DNA from: Flavobacterium restrictum
GTDB taxonomy: Bacteria; Bacteroidota; Bacteroidia; Flavobacteriales; Flavobacteriaceae
Length of the DNA stretch: 64,000 nt
Direction: 5' to 3'
Assembly (NCBI RefSeq): GCF_007097245.1
Contig: NZ_VJZT01000009.1
Span: forward strand, 1-64,000
In this document: in pieces, positions 7,963-16,358 of the stretch
Numbering within the stretch: the stretch's first letter is position 1
How the letters are laid out: each line of letters starts with the position of its first letter
Made by a program: the position numbers and the translations under genes
Notes under the pieces: model-generated
Databases searched by the model: none
Told to the model about the DNA's origin: nothing
What the model saw: only the letters and a program-made list of their open reading frames with translations

Positions 7963-8796
7963 ATGAAAAAAAGTGCCCTTGTTTTGCTATTACTATTGGT
8001 TTCGACATCGATTACAGCTCAAAAAAAAGAAAAAATAAAAGGATCTAAAACAGTCACCATCGAAAGTAAAGAGATTGGTAATTTTAACGCCATCGAAGTC
8101 GAGGACAATATTGAAGTCTATTTAGAAAAAGGAACTAAAAACGAAATCAAAATTGAAGCCGACGAAAACTTACACGACATCATAACAACCGAATTAAGAG
8201 ACAATACCCTGCGCATTTACACCACCAAAAATGCTGGTAGTTACAAAAAATTAGTGGTAAGAATTACCTATACTCCCGATTTGAAAAAAGTAACTGCCAA
8301 GAATGAAGCGGTCATTAATGCCATTGAACAACTGGAACTCGACACTGTAGAATTTGACGCATTAGACTATTCAAAACTGTTTCTCAATGCCAATTGCACC
8401 CAATTCATTTTGAAATCCAATGATAAAACAAAAGTAGAGCTCAACTTAAAAGCAGTAAATACCCAAGTCGAATTAAGCAAAAATGCCACTTTAAAAGCAT
8501 TGCTAACCACAACTGATTTAAAATGTGATGGCTATCAAAAAACGATAGCAACCCTAGAAGGCGATATCAGTAATGCCACAATTCGCTTGGATAATAATGC
8601 CATTTTATCTGGAAAAAAACTAACCACAAAAAAAGCGGACGTTACCCTTGAAGGCTATACTACATGTAGCATTACAGCCGAAACTAATTTAATTTTGGAT
8701 GCTTCGGATCAATCCGAAATGACATTTTTGGGAGAACCAAAAATAGAAATTAGAGCCTTTACAGGAGAATCGAAACTGATTAAAAAGTTAAAATAA
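7963..8796 (+). CDS. Secreted GIN-domain (DUF2807) protein
   Basis: The 277-residue precursor carries a signal peptide (residues 1-19, STSITAQ) and a DUF2807 domain: FNAIEVEDNIEVYLEKGTKN, then IKIEADENLHDIITTEL, as in the neighbouring lipoprotein. Unlike that neighbour it has no lipobox Cys, so it is probably periplasmic or secreted. The central part is strand-rich without the Ser/Ala repeats. The pair looks like diverged paralogs, separately transcribed. Function unknown. Confidence 0.83.
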   Translation: MKKSALVLLLLLVSTSITAQKKEKIKGSKTVTIESKEIGNFNAIEVEDNIEVYLEKGTKNEIKIEADENLHDIITTELRDNTLRIYTTKNAGSYKKLVVRITYTPDLKKVTAKNEAVINAIEQLELDTVEFDALDYSKLFLNANCTQFILKSNDKTKVELNLKAVNTQVELSKNATLKALLTTTDLKCDGYQKTIATLEGDISNATIRLDNNAILSGKKLTTKKADVTLEGYTTCSITAETNLILDASDQSEMTFLGEPKIEIRAFTGESKLIKKLK

Positions 8797-8800
8797 GACC

Positions 8801-8840
8801 AAAAAAAGTTCCCTTCTGTTTGACAAAAGGGAATTTTTTT
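8801..8840. terminator. Bidirectional terminator between the GIN gene and trxB
   Basis: Inverted repeat with core ttccctt (8809-8815) / aagggaa (8827-8833), extended by A and T tracts on both sides. Confidence 0.85.
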
Positions 8841-8859
8841 GGACAATTTTATTTAAAAA

Positions 8860-9807
8860 TTATTCTTTAGCTGCCAGATACCGTTCGGCATCAAGTGCTG
8901 CCATACAACCCGTTCCCGCAGCAGTAATGGCTTGACGATACACATGATCGGCAGCATCTCCTGCAACAAAAACACCCGCCACATTGGTTTTTGAAGTGCC
9001 GGGAGTGTTGATAATATAACCCGTTTCGTCCAAAGTGATGAAAGGGACAAAAATATCAGTGTTGGGTTTGTGTCCAATGGCTACAAAAAATCCAGTCGCT
9101 TCAATGTCAAAAATATCACCTGTAGTTTTGTTCTTGGCTTTTACACCCGTTACTACTTGCTCATCACCAAGCACTTCCACCGTGTCGTGGTTCATCAATA
9201 TGGTAATATTTTCGGTTTTGCGTACGCGTTCTTCCATGATTTTTGAGGCTCTAAATTTTTCGCTACGCACCAACATGGTTACTTTTTTGCACAATTTAGA
9301 CAAATAATGTGCTTCCTCACAAGCCGAATCTCCTGCACCTACAATAACCACTTCTTGATTTCGGTAGAAAAAACCATCACAAACGGCACATGCCGAAACG
9401 CCACCGCCCATTTTCAAGTAATGTTGCTCGGATGGCAATCCTAAATATTTAGCCGTAGCTCCTGTAGAAATGATGACTGTTTCGCAATGCAACTCAACCG
9501 TATCATTGATCCAAACTTTGTGAATATCGCCCGAAAAATCTACTTTGGTAGCCCATCCATCGCGGATATCAGCCCCAAAACGTTGCGCTTGTTGTTGCAA
9601 TTGTACCATCATTTCAGGCCCCGTAACGCCATCCACATAACCAGGGAAATTTTCGACTTCGTTGGTCGTTGTGAGTTGTCCTCCAGGTTGCATTCCTTGG
9701 TACAAAACAGGATTCATATTGGCTCTAGCGGCATAAATTGCGGCAGTATATCCTGCAGGCCCTGAACCTATAATGAGGCATTTTATTTTTTCGATTGTTG
9801 TAGACAT
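8860..9807 (-). CDS. trxB: Thioredoxin-disulfide reductase
   Basis: The 315-residue flavoprotein uses NADPH to reduce thioredoxin in the cytoplasm. Visible motifs are the FAD-binding GSGPAG (residues 14-19), the redox-active CAVC (Cys140, Cys143) in a SACAVCDGFF context, the NADPH-binding GAGDSACEEA, and the C-terminal FAD segment VFVAGDAADHVYRQAITAAG. Length is normal for the family. It has its own -7 element and is monocistronic, with a terminator on its 3' side. Confidence 0.97.
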   Translation of the reverse strand: MSTTIEKIKCLIIGSGPAGYTAAIYAARANMNPVLYQGMQPGGQLTTTNEVENFPGYVDGVTGPEMMVQLQQQAQRFGADIRDGWATKVDFSGDIHKVWINDTVELHCETVIISTGATAKYLGLPSEQHYLKMGGGVSACAVCDGFFYRNQEVVIVGAGDSACEEAHYLSKLCKKVTMLVRSEKFRASKIMEERVRKTENITILMNHDTVEVLGDEQVVTGVKAKNKTTGDIFDIEATGFFVAIGHKPNTDIFVPFITLDETGYIINTPGTSKTNVAGVFVAGDAADHVYRQAITAAGTGCMAALDAERYLAAKE

Positions 9808-9835
9808 AGTAACAGATTTTATTTTTTAAACAGTA

Positions 9836-9843
9836 CAAAAATA
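9836..9843 (-). promoter_or_regulatory. -7 element for trxB
   Basis: Read on the minus strand this is TATTTTTG, matching TAnnTTTG, 28 bp upstream of the start codon. Confidence 0.5.
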
Positions 9844-9900
9844 AGGCATAATAAACGAAATATAGAAAGCTACTAATCAGTTTTTGTTATGCTATAATAA

Positions 9901-9936
9901 AAAAAATCCCTTCTGAAAATACAGAAAGGATTTTTT
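9901..9936 (-). terminator. Terminator downstream of tRNA-Pro
   Basis: Stem aaaaaatcc-c-ttctg / cagaa-a-ggatttttt with one internal mismatch and a 6-nt loop directly abuts the tRNA 3' end. Confidence 0.8.
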
Positions 9937-10013
9937 GGTCGGGGTGGCAGGATTCGAACCTGCGGCCTCCTGCTCCCAAAGCAGGCGCGATAACCGAGCT
10001 ACGCTACACCCCG
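9936..10013 (-). tRNA. tRNA-Pro (anticodon TGG)
   Basis: The minus strand folds into a complete cloverleaf: acceptor CGGGGTG/CACCCCG, anticodon stem CCTGC/GCAGG around loop TTTGGGA, and T arm GCAGG TTCGAAT CCTGC. The anticodon is TGG, decoding proline CCN codons. The CCA end is encoded (complement of 9936-9938); without it the tRNA is 9939-10013. Confidence 0.97.
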
Positions 10014-10136
10014 AAAGCGGGTGCAAATATAGCACTTTTTTCGACTTCTACAAATTATTTTTAGGGATTCCTGTTTTTATTTACCAAGCAGGTCATTCGA
10101 TTTAAACCCCAAAAATGTAGCACTACATAAAATTTT

Positions 10137-10249
10137 GCCACAGATGACACGGATTGAATAGATTAGCACGGATTTTTTTATTTAGTGTATCAAAAAACGA
10201 ATTAAAATTGGTACAAAAATCCGTTTTATCAGTTAAATCTGTGACAACT
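10137..10249. repeat. Dispersed imperfect palindromic repeat, copy 1
   Basis: The left half carries cacagatgacacggatt and the right half its degenerate inverse (aaatctgtgac). The 17-mer at 10139-10155 occurs exactly, inverted, at 33644-33660. This resembles an intergenic repeat I recall as common in Flavobacterium genomes. Confidence 0.75.
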
Positions 10250-10393
10250 TTTTTTAGAGTAAATACCTTGTTTACCAACTGCTGTTTTTAGTCCCAGCCC
10301 GAGTTTTTGGATTTTGCAGCTAATTTAAAAAGGGAGTCAAAAATGTAAAGAAAATGATTGGATTTTGACAACAAGCTTTCCAATTGTTTTTTT

Positions 10394-10440
10394 GCCACAG
10401 ATTAAACGGATTGAAAGGATTGAAAGGATTTTCACGGATT
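10394..10440. repeat. Dispersed repeat, half copy
   Basis: Begins gccacagattaaacggatt and ends ttcacggatt, matching one arm of the repeat at 10137 and 33584, with a local duplication of the 9-mer aaaggattg. Confidence 0.65.
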
Positions 10441-10648
10441 AAAAAAAAGAGTTTGATAAAATAACACCCATTTTTGAAATTGATTGGAATTCGCAACTCG
10501 ACAAGTCTACAATGCTATTAACTTACGAATAAAACGATAAATTTAATCAACGTATTTTGAACCGAACCAGAAAAAGTGAATTGCAAAGCATTTGAAAAAC
10601 CAGAACCCTTCAAAAGTGACAATTTTTTTAGGACAAACACAAAATCAA

Positions 10649-10697
10649 AAATCTAAAATCTAAAATCTGAAATCTAAAATCTGAAATCTAAAATCTG
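10649..10697. repeat. Heptamer tandem repeat (AAATCTR), seven copies
   Basis: Seven perfectly phased 7-bp units alternate mainly between aaatcta and aaatctg. Other 7-bp-periodic tracts occur at 4973-4990, 20922-20949 and 51171-51191. Confidence 0.85.
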
Positions 10698-10700
10698 AAA

Positions 10701-10847
10701 CCCTAGCCCAAATGGCAGTAGAAAGCGTCGCAGTAGGATTCCTATTTTTTCTTGCTGCAAAAGGGCGACCAAAGGAAGCTCCTTTTGCGGCATTAGAAAA
10801 AAAGTAATCCTGCAAGAACTTGTAACGAACAGTTGGAATAGCTCCTG
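10701..10847. repeat. Hairpin-forming non-coding repeat element
   Basis: The element starts ccctagccc and ends agctcctg. It contains an 11-bp stem (10754-10764 with 10781-10791, one G-U pair) nested inside an outer pairing of gcagtaggatt (10730-10740) with aatcctgc (10806-10813). The layout resembles a repeat family I remember from Flavobacterium genomes; no coding capacity is visible. Confidence 0.55.
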
Positions 10848-10968
10848 AATAAAAAAAACGGCTTATTTGTCAAAGAACAAGGAATCAGACTTTAACAAAT
10901 GTTAACAAAATAGATTTTTAGAAACCATAAAAAATTGTATTTTTACCGTTCAAAATTCAGAAAAATAA

Positions 10969-11736
10969 ATGGGCAAAATCATTGCGATTGCTAATCAAAA
11001 AGGAGGCGTTGGAAAAACTACTACATCAGTAAATCTAGCTGCTTCACTCGGTGTTTTAGAAAAAAAAGTATTACTAATCGATGCTGATCCTCAAGCAAAT
11101 GCGACTTCGGGATTGGGAATTGATGTGGAATCAATAGCCATAGGAACGTATCAAATTCTAGAACACAGTAATACGCCAAGAGAGGCTATTATCCCTTGTT
11201 CTGCTCCAAATGTGGACGTAATTCCGTCGCATATAGACCTTGTTGCCATAGAAATTGAATTGGTCGATAAGGAAAATAGAGAATACATGCTCAAAAAAGC
11301 ATTAGAAAGCATTAAGGACGAGTACGATTATATTATTATTGATTGTGCCCCATCGCTTGGATTGCTTACACTGAATGCTTTGACTGCTGCTGACTCGGTT
11401 ATTATTCCTATTCAATGCGAATATTTTGCCTTGGAAGGGTTAGGGAAATTATTGAATACGATTAAAAGCATTCAAAAAATCCACAATCCAGATTTAGACA
11501 TCGAAGGCTTATTATTGACCATGTACGACTCTCGATTGCGCTTGTCCAACCAAGTAGTTGAGGAGGTTCAAAAACATTTTAATGATATGGTTTTTGAAAC
11601 CATCATACAGCGAAATGTAAAATTGAGCGAGGCACCTAGTTTTGGCGAAAGTATTATAAACTATGACGCTACAAGTAAAGGAGCTATTAATTACTTGCAT
11701 TTAGCGCAAGAAGTGATCAAGAAAAACAGCAAATAA
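10969..11736 (+). CDS. parA: ParA chromosome-partitioning ATPase
   Basis: The 255-residue protein has the deviant Walker A motif KGGVGKTT (residues 11-18), Walker A' LLIDADPQANAT and Walker B YIIIDCAPSLGLLT. ParA binds DNA nonspecifically as an ATP dimer, and ParB-parS complexes trigger hydrolysis so that origins move apart. The parB start lies 3 bp after its stop, so the pair is translationally linked. It is the chromosomal (Soj-like) type by length and by lack of an N-terminal HTH. Confidence 0.96.
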   Translation: MGKIIAIANQKGGVGKTTTSVNLAASLGVLEKKVLLIDADPQANATSGLGIDVESIAIGTYQILEHSNTPREAIIPCSAPNVDVIPSHIDLVAIEIELVDKENREYMLKKALESIKDEYDYIIIDCAPSLGLLTLNALTAADSVIIPIQCEYFALEGLGKLLNTIKSIQKIHNPDLDIEGLLLTMYDSRLRLSNQVVEEVQKHFNDMVFETIIQRNVKLSEAPSFGESIINYDATSKGAINYLHLAQEVIKKNSK

Positions 11737-11739
11737 TTT

Positions 11740-12639
11740 ATGGCAAAAGCAGTAAAAAAACAAGCTTTAGGAAGAGGACTGTCGGCCTTATTGAAGGATC
11801 CTGAAAACGACATCAAATCTGTTGATGATAAAAACGCCGATAAAGTTGTAGGAAATATTATTGAGCTTGAAATTGAAGCTATTGAAATTAATCCGTTTCA
11901 ACCTAGGAGTAATTTCAATGAAGAGTCGCTACGAGAATTAGCCACTTCGATTAAAGAATTGGGGGTTATACAACCCATTACTGTTAGGAAACTGGATTTT
12001 AATAAATACCAATTAATATCTGGGGAACGTAGACTTCGTGCCTCCACATTGGTCGGTTTGACCACCGTTCCAGCCTATATTCGCATTGCCAATGACAACG
12101 AATCATTGGTCATGGCACTGGTCGAAAACATTCAACGACATGATTTAGATCCTATAGAAATTGCGCTTTCGTACCAGCGATTGATTGACGAAATTCAATT
12201 GACACAAGAACAAATGAGCGAACGTGTGGGCAAAAAACGCTCTACCATTGCAAATTACTTACGCTTATTAAAACTAGACCCAATAATCCAGACTGGAATT
12301 CGGGATGGATTTATCAGTATGGGACATGGTCGTGCGATTATAAACATTGAAGATCAGGAAGCTCAAACGGCTATTTATCAAAAAATTGTAAGTCAAAATC
12401 TTTCGGTTCGGGACACGGAAACAGTGGTAAAAAACTACCAAGAAAGTTTGAAACCAAAACCTGCGGGACAACCCAAAGCCACCTCGTATGAAATTCCAGA
12501 AGCACAGAAAAAAACGTTTACCAGTTATTTTGGTGCCAAAGTTGACGTAAAAGTAGCTGGAAATGGAAAAGGGAAAATCACCATTCCATTCCAATCAGAA
12601 GAAGATTTTAATAGAATCATTAAGTTAATAAACGGATAG
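11740..12639 (+). CDS. parB: ParB chromosome-partitioning protein
   Basis: The 299-residue protein shows ParB/Spo0J architecture: an N-terminal CTPase domain with INPFQPR (residues ~51-57), SGERRLRA and ENIQRHDLDPIEIA, then a central HTH (TQEQMSERVGKKRSTIANYLRLL) for parS, and a C-terminal dimerisation domain. It loads on parS as a CTP-dependent clamp. I saw no consensus parS palindrome in the window, but I did not search exhaustively. The DUF5683 gene starts within its stop codon. Confidence 0.96.
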   Translation: MAKAVKKQALGRGLSALLKDPENDIKSVDDKNADKVVGNIIELEIEAIEINPFQPRSNFNEESLRELATSIKELGVIQPITVRKLDFNKYQLISGERRLRASTLVGLTTVPAYIRIANDNESLVMALVENIQRHDLDPIEIALSYQRLIDEIQLTQEQMSERVGKKRSTIANYLRLLKLDPIIQTGIRDGFISMGHGRAIINIEDQEAQTAIYQKIVSQNLSVRDTETVVKNYQESLKPKPAGQPKATSYEIPEAQKKTFTSYFGAKVDVKVAGNGKGKITIPFQSEEDFNRIIKLING

Positions 12640-13199
12640 TGAATAAAATCATTGGGATAGGGCTACTGCTTTTTGTTTTAGGAAACACGACTGTTTTGGC
12701 ACAAGCGAAGAACGAAATTCCTTTGGTTGCTAAAGACACCTTAAAATCAAATGATATCGATCCGTTAACCCCTGCCAAAGCTGCTTTTTATTCGGCTGTT
12801 TTACCTGGATTGGGGCAAGCTTACAATAAAAAATACTGGAAAATACCGTTGGTATATGGTGCCATAGGAACGAGCCTTTACTTTTATATTGATAATAATA
12901 AAAAATACCATCAGTATAGAGATGCCTACAAACGTAGATTAGAAGGATATACGGATGACAATTTTAGCTATTTAGACAAAAGTAGGCTGATTGCTGGACA
13001 AAAATTTTACCAACGAAATAGGGATTTATCCTTATTGATATCCATAGGGTTTTATGTTTTGAATATTGTGGATGCCAATGTGGATGCCGCTTTAATACAA
13101 TTTAATGTCAACGATAATTTATCTATTAAACCAGATTTGTATCAAAATGATGTAACATTACGAACCAACTTGGGACTAACTTTAAATTACAATTTTTAG
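12639..13199 (+). CDS. DUF5683 membrane protein
   Basis: The 186-residue protein starts with GTG overlapping the parB stop (TAGTG), implying translational coupling. It has a signal peptide (to about residue 21) and the family core KAAFYSAVLPGLGQAYNKKYWK (about residues 45-66), followed by two membrane spans near residues 70-88 and 128-145. It is inferred to sit in the envelope. Function unknown. The parAB-DUF5683-dapB-lepB order recurs in flavobacteria, as I recall. Confidence 0.85.
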   Translation: MNKIIGIGLLLFVLGNTTVLAQAKNEIPLVAKDTLKSNDIDPLTPAKAAFYSAVLPGLGQAYNKKYWKIPLVYGAIGTSLYFYIDNNKKYHQYRDAYKRRLEGYTDDNFSYLDKSRLIAGQKFYQRNRDLSLLISIGFYVLNIVDANVDAALIQFNVNDNLSIKPDLYQNDVTLRTNLGLTLNYNF

Positions 13200-13272
13200 A
13201 GCCAATCCAATAACTTCGTGCGAGTTTACAAATTACAAAAATCTGAAATTATAATTTTTTAAATAAAAACAA

Positions 13273-13989
13273 ATGAAAATTGCGCTTTTAGGATACGGAA
13301 AAATGGGTCAAGTAATTGAACGAATTGCTCTAGAAAGAGGTCACGAAATTGTCCTTAAAAAAGACGAGTTCAACACCTACGAAGGACTTCAAAATGCTGA
13401 TGTGGCCATTGATTTTAGCGTTCCTACAGCTGCCGTTCCTAATATATCAAGCTGTTTTAATGCACATGTTCCCGTAGTTTCTGGAACAACAGGTTGGCTG
13501 GATCAATATGACGAAATGGCTGCACTATGTATGGCGCAAAAAGGAGCTTTTATATCCAGTTCAAATTTTAGTTTAGGCGTGAATTTGTTTTTTGAAATCA
13601 ACGCCTATGTAGCCAAAATAATGGCCAAATTCGATTCCTATCACGTGGCGATGGAGGAAATTCACCACACTCAAAAACTAGATGCGCCTAGTGGAACAGC
13701 GATTTCATTAGCCAAAGGAGTTATCGAAAACAGTTCCTACACCAATTGGACTATAGAAAATCCTGAAAACACAAATACTACCGAGATTTATATTGACGCA
13801 AAACGAATTGGAAGCGTACCCGGAACACATACCGTAACATACAATTCTACCGTAGATGCTATCGAAATAAAGCATACTGCTCACAACCGAGAAGGCTTTG
13901 CGTTGGGTGCCGTTATTGCAGCCGAATGGATCGTGGGTAAAGAAGGTATTTTTACGATGAAAGATGTATTGGCGGTTAGCGCCTTGTAA
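13273..13989 (+). CDS. dapB: 4-hydroxy-tetrahydrodipicolinate reductase
   Basis: The 238-residue enzyme reduces the DapA product with NAD(P)H in lysine and diaminopimelate synthesis, feeding peptidoglycan. Motifs: the dinucleotide-binding GYGKMGQ (residues 7-13), substrate-binding SSNFSLGVNLFFE and the catalytic block EEIHHTQKLDAPSGTA with the His-His pair and Lys. Length is on the short side, normal for Bacteroidota. It shares strand with parAB and lepB, with 70-bp gaps and no terminator. Confidence 0.95.
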   Translation: MKIALLGYGKMGQVIERIALERGHEIVLKKDEFNTYEGLQNADVAIDFSVPTAAVPNISSCFNAHVPVVSGTTGWLDQYDEMAALCMAQKGAFISSSNFSLGVNLFFEINAYVAKIMAKFDSYHVAMEEIHHTQKLDAPSGTAISLAKGVIENSSYTNWTIENPENTNTTEIYIDAKRIGSVPGTHTVTYNSTVDAIEIKHTAHNREGFALGAVIAAEWIVGKEGIFTMKDVLAVSAL

Positions 13990-14061
13990 TATAGAAACAA
14001 TTTCAAATCCAGAAGTGGTAACACACCCACCTCTAAAACCTAACTTGTAAACTTGTAAATT

Positions 14062-15639
14062 ATGACCTCATATTTTTGGTTTGTTACCTTTTTAGCGGTA
14101 CAAATAATTCATTTTTTAGGCACTTGGAAACTCTACGAAAGTGCAGGAAGAAAGCGTTGGGAAGCGGCTGTACCAATATACAACGCCATCGTACTAATGA
14201 AAATCATTGGTCGCCCAACGTGGTGGACAGTTTTACTTTTTGTTCCCATCATCAACTTGATTATGTTTCCAGTGATATGGGTTGAAACCTTACGCAGTTT
14301 TGGAAAACGAACTACTCTAGATACCTTTTTAGGCATCGTTACTTTTGGATTTTACATTTATTACATCAATTACACGCAAGAACTCAACTACATTACGGAC
14401 CGAAATATAGACCCCGAAAACAGAGCGGCTGACACGGTAAGTTCGTTGCTTTTTGCCATAATCGTAGCGACAATTGTTCACACTTATTTTATACAACCCT
14501 TCACGATTCCATCTTCCTCATTAGAAAAATCCTTGCTAGTTGGCGACTTTTTATTTGTGAGCAAGATGAACTATGGAGCAAGAGTCCCTATGACAGCCGT
14601 GGCATTGCCAATGGTGCACGATACGATTCCGTTTGCCAAAATAAAATCGTATTTAAGCTGGCCGCAATTGCCTTATTTTAGGTTTCCCGGTTTCCAAAAA
14701 ATAAAAAACAATGACATCGTAGTATTTAACTGGCCTCGCGATACGCTTTTCAATATGTATCTTCCTGCCGATAAGCGCTACGACAAACCAATTGACAAAA
14801 AAACAAACTACGTGAAACGTTGCGTAGGTATTCCTGGTGATAGCTTGCAAATAAAAAACGGAATTGTATTTATTAATGGTAAGGAATTGATTTTACCTGA
14901 AAGAGCAAGACCGCAATATTCGTATGAAATCACTGTAGATGGTAAAACGCCCATAGATTTTGAATACCTTTTCAAAGATATGGACATAACAGATGGTGTC
15001 ACTTATGTAAGCGAAAACAAAGACACGATTGGAATAAAAGCATTAACTTTTGCCAATGCCGAGCGAATGAAAAACATTCCCGGAATTACCTCCGTAACTC
15101 GATTTATCAAGAAAGGCCCTGAAGATGGCGTTTTTCCTGACTTCCCTGACGGAAAACCATCGGTGACTAACAATTGGAGTTGCGATAATTACGGTCCTAT
15201 TTACATTCCGCAAGCGGGGAAAACGGTAGCATTGAACAAGGAATCACTTCCTTTTTATAAAATTATCATCACCGAATACGAGGGGAATACGCTACACGTA
15301 GTTGGAAATGACATTTACATCAACGACCAAAAAGTGACTTCCTACACCTTCAAACAGGATTATTACTGGATGATGGGAGACAACCGCCACAACTCGCTTG
15401 ACGCCCGTTATTTTGGGTATACTCCTGAAAACCACATCGTAGGAAAACCAATTTTTATATGGATGAGCTGGAATACCCATGGAAAAGGTTTTGGAAAAAT
15501 CCGTTGGGAACGTTTGTTTACCACCGTTAGCGGCGAAGGACAACCAGAATCGTATTTTAAATTGTTTTTACTGGGTTTAATAGCCTTTTTTGTTGGTGAA
15601 TATTTTTATAAAAAACGCAAAGCTAAAAAAGAGCTTTAA
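14062..15639 (+). CDS. lepB: Signal peptidase I with N-terminal DUF5684 membrane domain
   Basis: The 525-residue membrane protease cleaves signal peptides of secreted proteins. Residues 1-110 form an extra multi-span region typical of DUF5684. The S26 core follows: a membrane anchor (about 128-145), TIPSSSLEKSLLVGD with the expected nucleophile Ser153, NYVKRCVGIPGDS with the general base Lys252, and GDNRHNSLDARYFG near residue 436. The catalytic box reads PSSSL rather than PSxSM. An insertion of roughly 150 residues separates the Lys box from the last box. The C terminus has a further membrane span. Confidence 0.93.
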   Translation: MTSYFWFVTFLAVQIIHFLGTWKLYESAGRKRWEAAVPIYNAIVLMKIIGRPTWWTVLLFVPIINLIMFPVIWVETLRSFGKRTTLDTFLGIVTFGFYIYYINYTQELNYITDRNIDPENRAADTVSSLLFAIIVATIVHTYFIQPFTIPSSSLEKSLLVGDFLFVSKMNYGARVPMTAVALPMVHDTIPFAKIKSYLSWPQLPYFRFPGFQKIKNNDIVVFNWPRDTLFNMYLPADKRYDKPIDKKTNYVKRCVGIPGDSLQIKNGIVFINGKELILPERARPQYSYEITVDGKTPIDFEYLFKDMDITDGVTYVSENKDTIGIKALTFANAERMKNIPGITSVTRFIKKGPEDGVFPDFPDGKPSVTNNWSCDNYGPIYIPQAGKTVALNKESLPFYKIIITEYEGNTLHVVGNDIYINDQKVTSYTFKQDYYWMMGDNRHNSLDARYFGYTPENHIVGKPIFIWMSWNTHGKGFGKIRWERLFTTVSGEGQPESYFKLFLLGLIAFFVGEYFYKKRKAKKEL

Positions 15640-15661
15640 AAATACATTTCAAAAAAACAAA

Positions 15662-15702
15662 AAAAAGTCATAGCATCACTAAACCGATTTTATGACTTTT
15701 TG
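15662..15702. terminator. Terminator after lepB
   Basis: Stem aaaaagtcata / tatgacttttt (15662-15672 with 15691-15701) with an 18-nt loop and flanking A and T tracts. The long loop makes it moderate. Confidence 0.6.
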
Positions 15703-15727
15703 GTTTTAAAACAAAAGACAAATCCCA

Positions 15728-16354
15728 ATGAATACGCTACTCCATCCCTCCTATTTTCCGTCGATAAGTCATTTTGTAGCCATCGTACAAGCCGAGGAAC
15801 TTACCTTTGAAGTGGAAGATAATTTCCAGAAACAAACCAACCGCAACCGAACCTATATTTACAGTCCAAACGGGATTCAGTTGCTGAACATTCCCATAAA
15901 ACATTCCAATAAAAGCCATCAAAAAACGAAGGATATCCAAATAGAAACGGATTTTGATTGGCAAAAACAACACTTTAAATCATTAGAAGCAGCTTACCGA
16001 AGTTCTCCTTTTTTCGAATTCTTTGAGGATGATATTCGTCCTTTTTTCGAAAAAGAACACCGTTTTTTACTCGATTTGAATTGGGAATCATTAGCATTAA
16101 TTGAAAAATGCTTGCGCCAAAAAATAGCATATCAAACCACAACCGAGTATTTTCAAACCATTGATGATTCTCAAATTAAGGATTGTAGAGCACTCATAAA
16201 CGGAAAAAAAGACACCAATAGCTTCGAAACCTACACTCAAGTTTTTGATGACAAGCATGGTTTTTTGAACAACTTAAGCGTTTTGGATTTAATTTTTAAT
16301 GAAGGAAAATTTGCTATGGATTATCTAAAGAATCAAACGATAATTGTACTTTAA
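15728..16354 (+). CDS. WbqC family protein
   Basis: The 208-residue protein matches the WbqC-like family by its start LLHPSYFPSISHFVAI and the motif KQTNRNRTYIYSPNGIQLLNIPI (residues ~35-57), with a conserved FFEFFEDDIRPF block. The family is linked to polysaccharide or lipid-linked sugar biosynthesis and may be a nucleotide-sugar modifier, but no activity is firmly known to me. It converges on the EEP gene with a 4-bp gap. Confidence 0.85.
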   Translation: MNTLLHPSYFPSISHFVAIVQAEELTFEVEDNFQKQTNRNRTYIYSPNGIQLLNIPIKHSNKSHQKTKDIQIETDFDWQKQHFKSLEAAYRSSPFFEFFEDDIRPFFEKEHRFLLDLNWESLALIEKCLRQKIAYQTTTEYFQTIDDSQIKDCRALINGKKDTNSFETYTQVFDDKHGFLNNLSVLDLIFNEGKFAMDYLKNQTIIVL

Positions 16355-16358
16355 ATTG

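Larger units (their letters stand above)
10014..10968. other. 955-bp gene-free region rich in repeats
   Basis: No convincing reading frame lies between tRNA-Pro and parA. The stretch holds a dispersed imperfect palindrome (10137-10249), a half copy of it (10394-10440), seven heptamer repeats (10649-10697) and a hairpin-forming element (10701-10847). A -7-like TATTTTTA at 10938-10945 is probably the parA promoter. The remainder (10250-10393, 10441-10648) shows nothing I can name. Confidence 0.75.

Noticed and set aside
10014..10968. Prophage or mobile-element remnant beside tRNA-Pro
   Set aside because: No integrase or phage gene, and no direct repeat of the tRNA 3' end was seen; the region holds only small repeats.
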